This document shows, one piece after another, positions 52,593-61,128 of a DNA stretch of 64,000 nt. Below the pieces are notes generated by a model. That model was not told where the DNA came from. It saw only the letters and a program-made list of their open reading frames with translations, and did no database searches. Where the stretch lies: positions 1 through 64,000 of the forward strand of contig CAJTSE010000009.1 of assembly GCA_910578815.1 (NCBI GenBank), given 5' to 3'. The stretch is from an uncultured Acetatifactor sp. GTDB taxonomy: Bacteria > Bacillota > Clostridia > Lachnospirales > Lachnospiraceae. The position numbers and the translations under genes are program-made. Each line of letters opens with the position of its first letter. Within the stretch, counting starts at the first letter, position 1.

Positions 52593-53964
52593 CTATACTG
52601 TTACTCGGTGCCAGCTTCATGGCCTGTATGTAGCGGCGGTTGAAATCCGCTTCCTCTGCCAAATTCAGCACCTCCGTGCCGGAAATCAGCTTCTGAAGCT
52701 CCACAGCCAGCGGCTCCGTTCCCGAAAGCGGCTTCTGACGTTCCACGGCCGGCAGCTCCGTTCCCGAAACAGGCTCTCCAGGCGGCGTCCTCTCGTCTTT
52801 GGCTTCCGTTATTTCTTCCTTTCTCTTTTGCATAGCTGCGGCTGTCAGTTTGCCCCCTGCCTTCAAAGCCCCGGAAAGCACCGTATTTCCGCCGGCTATG
52901 GCCTTCTTTGCCAGCTCCGTTCCAAGCAGTCCGATCAAAGCTGCGTCTCCAGGATTCAGATAGTAACCGAATCCTCCGGCCAGCACCACCCGTTCCACCT
53001 GTTCCTCTCTGATCCCGTACTTTCCCAGCAGTATCTCAATCCCCGCCGCAATGGCTCCCTTTGCCAGCTGGACTGCCCTCACAGACTCCTGTGTCACATG
53101 GATATTTCCCACCTTTACTCCGCTTTCAAAGCAGCTTTCCGACAACAGCCCCGTCTCGTCCAAAAGTCCTTCCCTGCGCAGCGCGGCAATACGGCTGATC
53201 ATATCCGCTCCCCAAATTCCCTTGTTTGCACCGCCCTCAAAAGCCGGACCTGCCGCCGTGGCACAAGCAATGCGCCGTTTCCTGTTTCCGAGAACGATCT
53301 CTCCGTTGGTCCCCAGGTCGATCAACAGCATGATCTCTTCTCCCTCGCTCATGCTGCAGGCATACATTCCCGCCGTAATGTCCCCTCCTATAAAGGCCGA
53401 CACCCCCGGAAACACAAAACAGGGAACGCCTGCAATCTCAAATTCTCCCCCGTTTAAGCGGGAAGCACGAAAAGGGGCACGTCCCAGTTCAGACGTGTCC
53501 CATCCCATCAGCAGATAAGTCATGGTCGTATTGGCAGCCAGCACCAGCCTCATACTCTCCCGGCCTGACAGCCTTTTGCGAAAGCGCTCCAGCCCCTGCT
53601 CCAAAACTCTCAGGACCATCCCACGCATATCTTCCGCCTGCTCTCGATCCTCTGCGGCCCGGATCCTGGAGATTACATCGGCACCGTATACAGCCTGCGG
53701 ATTCACCGTCAGATACCTGTCCTCCACGGCTCCATCCGGCCCGTATAGCAGCATGGCGATGGTGGTGGTTCCCAGATCTGCAGTAACAAGGCGTTTATTC
53801 CCGCAAACGGCTGACGCCGTATTTTCAGTAAAAGCGCTGTCCGAAAGCACCCGCATGGCACCGCCTTCCTTTTCCCCGCCGGCCGTTTGGGACATTCCCG
53901 GCGTCACGCCGGGGCAGAGTCCGCAGCCCGTGCAAATGCGGCAGCGCAGTCCTTTTTTATACAA
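52567..53964 (-). CDS. RACo-like ASKHA-domain protein (DUF4445)
   Basis: About 465 residues. A short N-terminal Cys cluster (CRICTGCGLCPG) precedes a large ASKHA/DUF4445 ATPase core: LVTADLGTTTIAML, LLIDLGTNGEIVLGN, VVLAGGFGYYLNPGDA. RACo proteins use ATP to drive reduction of corrinoid iron-sulfur proteins; they normally start with a [2Fe-2S] ferredoxin, absent here. Start is a TTG at 53964 overlapping the DUF4250 stop by 8 bp, with AAGGAG upstream. The last 60 residues hold three imperfect repeats around SGTE..AVE.QK. No corrinoid methyltransferase is in the window, so the partner is unknown. Confidence 0.8.
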   Translation of the reverse strand: MYKKGLRCRICTGCGLCPGVTPGMSQTAGGEKEGGAMRVLSDSAFTENTASAVCGNKRLVTADLGTTTIAMLLYGPDGAVEDRYLTVNPQAVYGADVISRIRAAEDREQAEDMRGMVLRVLEQGLERFRKRLSGRESMRLVLAANTTMTYLLMGWDTSELGRAPFRASRLNGGEFEIAGVPCFVFPGVSAFIGGDITAGMYACSMSEGEEIMLLIDLGTNGEIVLGNRKRRIACATAAGPAFEGGANKGIWGADMISRIAALRREGLLDETGLLSESCFESGVKVGNIHVTQESVRAVQLAKGAIAAGIEILLGKYGIREEQVERVVLAGGFGYYLNPGDAALIGLLGTELAKKAIAGGNTVLSGALKAGGKLTAAAMQKRKEEITEAKDERTPPGEPVSGTELPAVERQKPLSGTEPLAVELQKLISGTEVLNLAEEADFNRRYIQAMKLAPSNSIDLLQASNR

Positions 53965-54130
53965 ACCTGTTTTTCTCCTTATCGTAATGATAATCAATGG
54001 CTGCCAGTTTACTTTTAAGTTCATCTCTGTCAACATCCAGATCCTCGCAGAGAGCCTCCAGGCTGTCGTAAAAATCACGCAGCTTCAGATTTATAAAGCT
54101 TAACAGCATTGTCGGATCATTCGGCATCAT
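53957..54130 (-). CDS. DUF4250 domain small protein
   Basis: 57 residues: MMPNDPTMLLSFINLKLRDF, then YDSLEALCEDLDVDRDELKS and a KLAAIDYHYDKEKNRFV end, a full match to the DUF4250 pattern (PNDPxMLLSxxNxxLRD..YxxLxxLC). AAAGGA lies about 12 bases before the ATG pair; either ATG (54130 or 54127) could start. It is translationally coupled to the RACo-like gene (8-bp overlap). Function unknown. Confidence 0.9.
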   Translation of the reverse strand: MMPNDPTMLLSFINLKLRDFYDSLEALCEDLDVDRDELKSKLAAIDYHYDKEKNRFV

Positions 54131-54159
54131 ATCTCATATAATCCTTTCACGCATCCAGA

Positions 54160-54295
54160 CATGCCGGCGGCGCCGGCACAAACAATCCGTGAACTGGTGC
54201 AAACTCGTAAGAATGCCCACTCAAAGCGAACCATGTTCGCTTGGGCATTCTTACAGGAATGATTTAGATTTTCTTAGTACGCATACTTTGCAGGC
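54160..54295. repeat. Dispersed hairpin element, copy B, downstream of clpB
   Basis: GCCGGCGGCGCCGGC, CACAAACAATCC, GAACT, then a 48-bp hairpin (54207-54254) with perfect 13-bp outer stem GTAAGAATGCCCA/TGGGCATTCTTAC and inner AAGCGAAC-CAT-GTTCGCTT, then TTAGATTTTCTTAG. Shares ordered blocks with 10529-10645. It may also end the clpB transcript, though no U-tract follows. Confidence 0.65.
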
Positions 54296-56893
54296 TTAGA
54301 ATTTCTCTTCACACTTAACTCTTGCAGTCAGTTCTCCGTTTTCCGCATCAATCACCACCCGGTCCCCGCCGCGCACCTTGTCCTCCAGAATCAGCTTGGC
54401 CGTCATGGTCTCCACATACTTTTGTACATAGCGCTTTAAAGGACGGGCTCCGTACACCGGATCATACGCATTATCCACAATCAGCCTCACCGCATCCTCC
54501 GTCAGCTCCAGCTTCAAATCCCGTTCTTCCAGACGGCGGTTTAAATCCTTGACAATCAGTGATACAATACCGCCGATGTTCTCCTTCGTTAAAGGCTTAA
54601 ATAGAATGGTTTCATCCAGACGATTTAAAAACTCCGGCCTGAAATGTGCCCGCAACTCACCCATCACCGCCTCTTCCGCTTCCCGGCTGATACCGCCTGA
54701 CTCATCAATTCCATCCAGCAGGTAATGAGCGCCGATATTAGAAGTCATAATCAGGATCGTATTCTTAAAATCTACGGTCCTGCCCTGTGAATCCGTAACC
54801 CGGCCGTCGTCCAGCACCTGCAGCAGCACGTTAAACACATCCGGATGGGCCTTCTCGATTTCGTCAAACAGCACTACGCTGTAGGGCTTTCTTCTGACTG
54901 CCTCGGTCAACTGCCCCCCTTCTTCATAGCCCACATATCCGGGAGGTGCTCCGATCAGCCTGGACACCGAGAATTTCTCCATATACTCGCTCATGTCAAT
55001 CCGCACCATATTGGTCTCATCGTCAAACAGAGCAACGGCAAGAGACTTTGCAAGCTCCGTCTTGCCCACACCCGTGGGACCCAAAAACAGAAAGGAGCCA
55101 ATGGGTTTGTTCGGATCCTTGATACCGGCCTTGGAGCGGATAATTGCCTCCGTTACCTTGGTAACGCCCTCGTCCTGACCGATCACTCTTCTGTGAAGCT
55201 CCTGATCCAGATGCAAGGTCTTATTTCTTTCGCTTTCCGTCAGCTTTGCCACGGGAATCCCCGTCCACCTGGAAACGATACGGGCAATTTCGTCCTCCGA
55301 TACCCGCTCATGCACCAGAGACATATCTCTTTCCCCGACGCTTTCTTCCTCCTGCTCCAGTTGCTTCTTTAAGCTTGGCAGCCTGCCGTAGGAAAGCTCC
55401 GCCGCCTTCTCCAGGTTTCCCTCTCTCTGGGCGATCTGAATCTCGCTGTTGACGCTGTCGATTTCCTCCCGCAGCCTGGAAAGCTTCTCCACGGAAGCCT
55501 TTTCATTATCCCACTGAGCCTTTTTCCCGGCAAATTCCTCCTTCAGCTCCGCAAGCTCCTTCTGCAGGTTAGCCAGCCTTTCCTGACTGAGCCGGTCATC
55601 CTCCTTTTTCAGGGCTGCCTCTTCAATCTCCATCTGCATGATCTTTCGCTGCAGCTCGTCGAGCTCCGTTGGCATGGAGTCCAGCTCCGTCTTAATCAGC
55701 GCGCAGGCCTCATCCACCAGGTCTATGGCCTTATCCGGCAGGAATCTGTCCGAAATATAACGGTTGGATAGCACCGCCGCACTGACCAGGGCATTATCCA
55801 TGATCTTAACTCCGTGATACACCTCATAGCGCTCCTTCAGGCCCCGGAGAATGGATATGGTGTCCTCCACCGTAGGCTCATCCACCAGCACCGGCTGGAA
55901 TCGCCGTTCCAGAGCCGCGTCCTTCTCAATATACTGCCTGTATTCGTCTAATGTAGTGGCGCCGATGCAGTGAAGTTCGCCTCTGGCAAGCATGGGCTTC
56001 AACATATTTCCGGCATCCAGCGCACCGTCCGTCTTGCCGGCACCTACGATGGTATGAAGCTCGTCTATAAACAGGATAATCTGACCGTCGCTGCTTTTCA
56101 CATCCTCCAGCACCGCTTTTAAGCGTTCCTCAAACTCGCCTCTGTACTTGGCGCCTGCCACCAGGGCTCCCATATCCAGCGCAAAGATCTTTTTATCCTT
56201 CAGCCCCTCCGGTACGTCGCCCCTTACAATACGCTGGGCAAGGCCCTCCACCACTGCGGTTTTACCTACGCCGGGCTCACCGATCAGGCAGGGATTGTTC
56301 TTTGTCTTCCGGGACAGTATACGGATAATATTTCTGATCTCGCCGTCCCTGCCGATCACGGGGTCCAGCTTCTGATTTCTTGCCTTCTCCACCAACTCCT
56401 GCCCGTATTTCTCCAGCGTATCATAGGTAGCCTCCGGATTATCACTGGTAACCCGCTGATTTCCCCTGACTGTGGACAGGGCCTGCAGGAAACGCTCTCT
56501 GGTAATGCCGTATTCCTTCCAGATCTGGGCAATCTCCCTGTTGGGGTGCTTCAACATGGCTAAAAACAAATGCTCCACGGAAACATATTCATCCCCTAAA
56601 GCCTTTGCCTCATCCTCCGCTCCGATCAGCGCCTTGTTCAGCATCTCGCCGATATGAAGCTGTCCGCCCTGCACCTTGGGACGTTTTCTTAAGGCCGCCT
56701 CCGCCCTGCCCAAAAAGTGTTCCTTTTGAATCTCCATCTTTTCGATCAGTTTCAGAATCAGGCTGTCCTCCAGCGTCAGCAGGCTGTATAACAGATGCTC
56801 CTGCTCCAGCTCCTGATTTCCGTACTCATATGCGAGCCTCTCGCAGCCTTCCACAGCCTGCACAGACTTTTGTGTAAATTTTTGAATGTTCAT
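54296..56893 (-). CDS. clpB: ClpB disaggregase
   Basis: 865 residues: N-domain pair, AAA-1 (Walker A GEPGVGKT, Walker B IILFIDELHTIVGAG), the coiled-coil middle domain (KAQWDNEKASVEKLSRLRE), AAA-2 (GPTGVGKTE, VVLFDEIEKAHPDV, sensor TSNIG), C-terminal oligomerisation domain. It rescues aggregated proteins with DnaK. GGGGAGG precedes the ATG. No CtsR-box (GGTCAAA direct repeats) or CIRCE is visible; instead an inverted repeat brackets the likely promoter, so regulation may differ from the B. subtilis scheme. Confidence 0.95.
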   Translation of the reverse strand: MNIQKFTQKSVQAVEGCERLAYEYGNQELEQEHLLYSLLTLEDSLILKLIEKMEIQKEHFLGRAEAALRKRPKVQGGQLHIGEMLNKALIGAEDEAKALGDEYVSVEHLFLAMLKHPNREIAQIWKEYGITRERFLQALSTVRGNQRVTSDNPEATYDTLEKYGQELVEKARNQKLDPVIGRDGEIRNIIRILSRKTKNNPCLIGEPGVGKTAVVEGLAQRIVRGDVPEGLKDKKIFALDMGALVAGAKYRGEFEERLKAVLEDVKSSDGQIILFIDELHTIVGAGKTDGALDAGNMLKPMLARGELHCIGATTLDEYRQYIEKDAALERRFQPVLVDEPTVEDTISILRGLKERYEVYHGVKIMDNALVSAAVLSNRYISDRFLPDKAIDLVDEACALIKTELDSMPTELDELQRKIMQMEIEEAALKKEDDRLSQERLANLQKELAELKEEFAGKKAQWDNEKASVEKLSRLREEIDSVNSEIQIAQREGNLEKAAELSYGRLPSLKKQLEQEEESVGERDMSLVHERVSEDEIARIVSRWTGIPVAKLTESERNKTLHLDQELHRRVIGQDEGVTKVTEAIIRSKAGIKDPNKPIGSFLFLGPTGVGKTELAKSLAVALFDDETNMVRIDMSEYMEKFSVSRLIGAPPGYVGYEEGGQLTEAVRRKPYSVVLFDEIEKAHPDVFNVLLQVLDDGRVTDSQGRTVDFKNTILIMTSNIGAHYLLDGIDESGGISREAEEAVMGELRAHFRPEFLNRLDETILFKPLTKENIGGIVSLIVKDLNRRLEERDLKLELTEDAVRLIVDNAYDPVYGARPLKRYVQKYVETMTAKLILEDKVRGGDRVVIDAENGELTARVKCEEKF

Positions 56894-56918
56894 TGTGTCG
56901 CCTCCCCATAAAGGATTA

Positions 56919-56974
56919 CTTTGTTTGTTCTATAATGAATATAACACAACTTATATCAAAATCAATAAACAAAG
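56919..56974. promoter_or_regulatory. Long-spaced inverted repeat around the clpB promoter
   Basis: CTTTGTTTGTT (56919-56929) and AATAAACAAAG (56964-56974) pair at 10 of 11 positions and enclose the -10 region, with the outer arm over the -35. This is an operator-like layout. Confidence 0.5.
56938..56965 (-). promoter_or_regulatory. Probable clpB promoter
   Basis: TTGATT (56960-56965), 16-base spacer, TATATT (56938-56943) on the minus strand. Alternatives in the AT-rich stretch cannot be excluded. Confidence 0.5.
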
Positions 56975-57005
56975 TATAAACTTATCTGAAAAAGCTGTAA
57001 AGTGC

Positions 57006-60000
57006 TCATCCTATTTTTGTTACCTCATAGCCCGCTTCATTTACCGCATCAGTCAATGTTTTATCGCTTACCTCTTCCTGGATCTCCACGGTGGCTGTCT
57101 TATTCTCCAGACTCATGGTTACGGCACTCACCCCCGCCACAGCCTCCAGTGCCTTCTGTACTCTGCCGGTGCAGTGTCCGCACATCATTCCCTCGATTGT
57201 CATTACCTTTGTCATTTTTTTGTCCTCGCTTTCCTTTTTGTTGATATTGTCAGCTGTTTTCACAGGCCCTGCTGCTTCCTTTGCTTCTGCTGCCTCTTTT
57301 GCTTCCGCTGTTTCTCTGGTTTCCGCTGCTTCCTTTGCTTCCGCTGCTTCCTTTACTTCTGCTGCCTCAGCATCCTTCGCGGTTTCTTCTGCAATGCTTA
57401 CTGCTTTGCCCTCAGCCCTCTGTTCATCTGCCATAAAGCCGCTTTTAAAACCCCTGAGCCGCAGGGCATTCCCCACCACAAAAATGCTGCTCAGGCTCAT
57501 AGCTGCTGCCCCGAACATAGGGTTAAGCCTGATCCCAAATACAGGATACCACACCCCTGCCGCCAGAGGAATGCCAATGGCATTATAGAAAAAGGCCCAA
57601 AACAGATTCTGCTTGATATTACGGATTACCGCCCTGCTTAAGCTCACTGCCGTCACTGCGTCCCGGAGATCACTCTTCATCAGCACAATGTCCGCACTCT
57701 CCATGGCCACATCCGTGCCGGCACCGATGGCCATTCCCACGTCCGCCGCCGTCAGGGCCGGAGCGTCGTTGATCCCGTCCCCTACCATGGCTACCTTTCT
57801 TCCCGCTTCCTTCAGCTGCCGGATCTTCTTTTCCTTATCCTGCGGAAGCACCTCTGCCGCCACTTCTTCTATGCCCAGCTCCTGCCGCACCGCCTCCGCA
57901 GTTCGCTTATTATCTCCCGTGAGCATCACCACATGAATACCCATTCCCCGCAATTTCCGAACGGCGTCATAAGAACTAAACTTGACCTGATCCGCCACGT
58001 CGATGCAACCCAGCAGTCGGCCTTTCTCTCCTACCAGAAGGGGAGTACGTCCGCCCTCGGCGATCTGATCCAGTCCCCGCGCCACATTCTCATCAATCAC
58101 AATTCCGTTTTCTTCCATGTAAGCCCGGTTGCCCACAAAATACCGGGTTCCGGCCTTTGCACCGGCATCCGGTACAAAGCTCTCTTCAAACATTTTATTA
58201 AGAGCCTCTTCATCTGTCTTCCCGTTTGTACCATAAATGCCCGTCTTTTCCCAATTCTGATCCTTCCCGCCGCCTTCCTGCGTTCCTGCCGTGGACGTAA
58301 AAACCACCCTGGAACCGTCCTCCCGCTTTCCTGCCAGAAATACCGCCGTAGGACCGTCGCTTCCGTCCGGCCGGTGGATTCTATCCCGTGGCGCAATATC
58401 CTCTGCCAGCACGCCCTCTACGCCCCTGCCGAAAACAGCCTTAAAATCCCGGACTTCAGGCAGTTCCAGCCTTTCTCTCTCCGCATAGGCCACAATGGCT
58501 TCCGCCAAAGGATGTTCGCTTTTCTTTTCCAGCGCTGCCGCAATGCTCACCAGGGTTTCCAGAGACATATCCTGCACATAGCACCCAGTTCCCGTCACAT
58601 GCAGCTTACCGGAAGTAAGCGTACCTGTCTTATCCAGTACTACTGTGTCAACTTCCTTGGCCTGCTGCAGAGCTTCCCCCGACTTAATCAGGATGCCGTG
58701 TCTGGCTCCTACGCCTGTTCCCACCATAATTGCCACCGGCGTCGCCAGTCCAAGAGCGCAGGGACAAGATATGACCAACACCGCGATGGCGGATGAAATG
58801 GCAAATTCCGCTCCCTCTCCGGCAAGCAGCCAGGCGAAAAGCGTCACCAGCGCAATGCAGATCACCACCGGCACAAACACTCCCGCCACCTTGTCTGCCA
58901 GCCTGGCAATAGGGGCCTTGCTGGCGCTTGCCTCTTCCACCAGCCGTATAATCTGCGCCAAAGTGGTATCCTCTCCCACCCGGTCCGCCCGGCACTTTAA
59001 GAAGCCGGCCTTATTCACCGTAGCGGAGACCACCTTGTCTCCCGGCTGCTTCTCCACAGGGATGCTTTCCCCTGTAACGGCCGCCTCGTCAATACTGGAA
59101 TTTCCCTCCAGCACCGTACCGTCCACAGGCACCAGGCTTCCCGGCTTTACCAAAAAGATGTCCCCGCTGCGCAGTGCCTCCGTAGGAATCTCTTTCTCGT
59201 CTCCGTTCTCGTCCAGAATAACCGCCGTCTTGGGAGACAAATCCATCAGCTTTGTGATGGCCTCGCTTGTCTTTCCCTTAGAGCGGCTTTCCAAATACTT
59301 TCCCACGGTAATCAGCGTGAGAATCATACCCGCCGACTCAAAGTAAAGATCATGCGCATACTGCTCCACCACCGCCATATCCCCATGTCCCAGGCCAAAA
59401 CTTATGCGGTACATGGCAAAAATGCCATAGCCTATGGCCGCCGAAGCCCCCAGGGCAATCAGACTGTCCATGTTGGGTGCTAAATGACACAGCGTCTTAA
59501 AGCCTACGGAAAAAAACTTTCGATTCATATACAAAATGGGCAGCAGCAGAATAAACTGCGTCATGGCAAAGGTCATAGCATTTTCGTTCCCATGTAGAAA
59601 CCGATGCACAAATCCCGGAATCGGCAGGCCGAACCATTCATTATACATATGATACATCGCCACATACATCAGCGGAATCAGAAAACCGACGGAAATCCCC
59701 AGTCGCCATCTCATGGCCCTTGCCTCTTTCCTTGCCTCCTGCCGCAGCTTATCCCGGCCGTTCTTTCCGCCGCCATCGCTCGATCTCTGGCCTCTGTTTC
59801 CGCCAAAGCCGGCTCCCCTGCTGTCATTTCCTCCAATACCGGCCTCTCCGCTGTCATTGCCGCCGCAGCCGCCTGCCCGGACATCACAGCTTTGCCTCTG
59901 CGCGCTGCTTTCCCTGCTGACTCCGGCCCCACGGCCGCCTCCTATCATCAGGCTGGCTCCATAGCCGGCCCTCTCCACTGCACTTATAATGACTTCTTCG

Positions 60001-60152
60001 GTCAATACATTTTCGTCATATTCAATTTCCATGGACTCCGTCAATAGATTAACAGAGGCCTTTATTACGCCGTTCAACCTGTTTGCCGCTTTTTCCACAT
60101 GGGACGAGCAGGCGGAGCAGGTCATTCCCGATATATGATACCACTGTTTCAT
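57006..60152 (-). CDS. copA: Copper-exporting P1B-type ATPase with HMA domains at both ends
   Basis: 1048 residues. N-terminal HMA (GMTCSACSSH), a Gly/Cys/Ser-rich linker of about 80, membrane helices, actuator TGES, CPC metal motif in SCPCALGLATP, DKTGTLTSGK phosphorylation site, GDGINDAPALTAADVG hinge, then a Glu/Ala/Lys-repeat linker and a second HMA (GMMCGHCTGR). The nucleotide domain has an extra segment of about 75 residues before GTRYFVGNRAYMEENG. It pumps Cu(I) out. AAGGAG lies 7 bases before ATG. It follows csoR by 88 bp in a copper-sensing operon. A C-terminal HMA on a CopA is unusual. Confidence 0.94.
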   Translation of the reverse strand: MKQWYHISGMTCSACSSHVEKAANRLNGVIKASVNLLTESMEIEYDENVLTEEVIISAVERAGYGASLMIGGGRGAGVSRESSAQRQSCDVRAGGCGGNDSGEAGIGGNDSRGAGFGGNRGQRSSDGGGKNGRDKLRQEARKEARAMRWRLGISVGFLIPLMYVAMYHMYNEWFGLPIPGFVHRFLHGNENAMTFAMTQFILLLPILYMNRKFFSVGFKTLCHLAPNMDSLIALGASAAIGYGIFAMYRISFGLGHGDMAVVEQYAHDLYFESAGMILTLITVGKYLESRSKGKTSEAITKLMDLSPKTAVILDENGDEKEIPTEALRSGDIFLVKPGSLVPVDGTVLEGNSSIDEAAVTGESIPVEKQPGDKVVSATVNKAGFLKCRADRVGEDTTLAQIIRLVEEASASKAPIARLADKVAGVFVPVVICIALVTLFAWLLAGEGAEFAISSAIAVLVISCPCALGLATPVAIMVGTGVGARHGILIKSGEALQQAKEVDTVVLDKTGTLTSGKLHVTGTGCYVQDMSLETLVSIAAALEKKSEHPLAEAIVAYAERERLELPEVRDFKAVFGRGVEGVLAEDIAPRDRIHRPDGSDGPTAVFLAGKREDGSRVVFTSTAGTQEGGGKDQNWEKTGIYGTNGKTDEEALNKMFEESFVPDAGAKAGTRYFVGNRAYMEENGIVIDENVARGLDQIAEGGRTPLLVGEKGRLLGCIDVADQVKFSSYDAVRKLRGMGIHVVMLTGDNKRTAEAVRQELGIEEVAAEVLPQDKEKKIRQLKEAGRKVAMVGDGINDAPALTAADVGMAIGAGTDVAMESADIVLMKSDLRDAVTAVSLSRAVIRNIKQNLFWAFFYNAIGIPLAAGVWYPVFGIRLNPMFGAAAMSLSSIFVVGNALRLRGFKSGFMADEQRAEGKAVSIAEETAKDAEAAEVKEAAEAKEAAETRETAEAKEAAEAKEAAGPVKTADNINKKESEDKKMTKVMTIEGMMCGHCTGRVQKALEAVAGVSAVTMSLENKTATVEIQEEVSDKTLTDAVNEAGYEVTKIG

Positions 60153-60240
60153 GATGATACTCCTTATCCGCTTCAGCGAGTGCCTTTCCTACAAATGATC
60201 CGTCAATCTTACAATGTTCCCTCAAACTTACAATCTGTCT

Positions 60241-60594
60241 TTACTTTAACTTTTTAATCAGCTCCACCGTTTCTCTCACCACTTGCGTATTTCCCTTTTG
60301 TATCTCTTCCACCACGCAGGTTTCCATATGCTCCTGCAATACCAGATACCCAAAGGCCTGCAGAGCGCTCTCCACCGCCGCCACCTGTGTCAGTATATCT
60401 CCGCAGTACCGATTCTCATCCAGCATCCTGCCGATTCCGTTCAGCTGTCCCACCATACGGTTTAACCGGTTTTTCAACTGCCGCACCCCGGCTTCCTCCC
60501 TGGGCGTGGACTTCAGATGACAGCTGCAGACTGCCCCAGTCTCTTCCTCCGCTGACCCCTTTTCCACATTATTTTCCAAAATGTCTACCATCAT
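60241..60594 (-). CDS. csoR: CsoR-type copper-sensing repressor
   Basis: 117 residues. The CsoR/FrmR four-helix fold begins at VRQLKNRLNRMVGQLNGIGR; the Cu(I) ligands are Cys in NRYCGDILTQ and the His and Cys of LQEHMETCV. An N-terminal extension of about 30 residues carries another CSCH cluster. Start ATG 60594 is used because AAAGGA lies about 6 bases upstream; the longer frame to 60702 lacks a ribosome site. By analogy it unbinds the GGGGTA-type operator upstream when Cu(I) rises. It is coupled to copA downstream. Confidence 0.92.
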   Translation of the reverse strand: MMVDILENNVEKGSAEEETGAVCSCHLKSTPREEAGVRQLKNRLNRMVGQLNGIGRMLDENRYCGDILTQVAAVESALQAFGYLVLQEHMETCVVEEIQKGNTQVVRETVELIKKLK

Positions 60595-60737
60595 ACCTGT
60601 TCCTTTCTTTATCTCCTTTTCGGGAACCTGTTCCCGGCGCATATAACATGAAGTAAAATACATATTCTTATACTCAATTATAAAATTTGCACCTGCTGAC
60701 AATTCTGCAAGTGGAAATTTGTTGCTGGTGAAATATA

Positions 60738-61012
60738 ATCATACTGTACTTTTAGAAAATTTTATAAATTCATATGGCAATCCCATATCTTCAGAATATT
60801 TACGGATTTCTTTCTTTTTGTCATCACTCATTTCGTCATAGAAAGGGCGATCTGATACTTTCCAGTATGTTTTAACTTCTTCTATACCCCAGTTTATTTA
60901 AATAATTTTGAATTGACTCATATTCATGTTCAGGAAATGATATTTCTTCAAACATACAAAAATCTTCTAACCATTTAAAACACACAATTTCATTATATTG
61001 AATAAAAATTCC
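60738..61012 (-). pseudogene. Frameshifted hypothetical gene, first in the copper operon
   Basis: After a GGAGG (61015-61019) the frame reads GIFIQYNEIVCFKWLEDFCM and EEISFPEHEYESIQNYLNK without a clear ATG. A one-base shift then joins NWGIEEVKTYWKVSDRPFYD, EMSDDKKKEIRKYSEDMGLP and YEFIKFSKSTV, stop at 60738. The parts make one coherent acidic/aromatic protein of about 90 residues, so it was probably a gene. It lies between the copper-controlled promoter and csoR. No family recognised. Confidence 0.6.
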
Positions 61013-61031
61013 AGCCTCCTGTCAGGCCAAA

Positions 61032-61048
61032 ATACCCCTACGGGGTAT
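61032..61048. promoter_or_regulatory. CsoR operator box 1 (downstream)
   Basis: Perfect palindrome ATACCCC-TAC-GGGGTAT, the CsoR consensus. It covers the early transcribed region of the promoter at 61062-61090. Confidence 0.85.
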
Positions 61049-61061
61049 CTCTGACACTATC

Positions 61062-61090
61062 AGAATATACCCTACAGGGGTATTTGTCAA
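61062..61090 (-). promoter_or_regulatory. Copper-regulated promoter with CsoR box in the spacer
   Basis: Minus strand TTGACA (61085-61090), 17-base spacer, TATTCT (61062-61067). The spacer is almost entirely the second CsoR palindrome ATACCCC-TGTA-GGGTAT (61067-61083), so repressor and polymerase compete directly. It faces the frameshifted gene, csoR and copA. Confidence 0.88.
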
Positions 61091-61128
61091 GCTCATTTCA
61101 AATTTTCAGAAAATCTTTTTCTGTTTGG

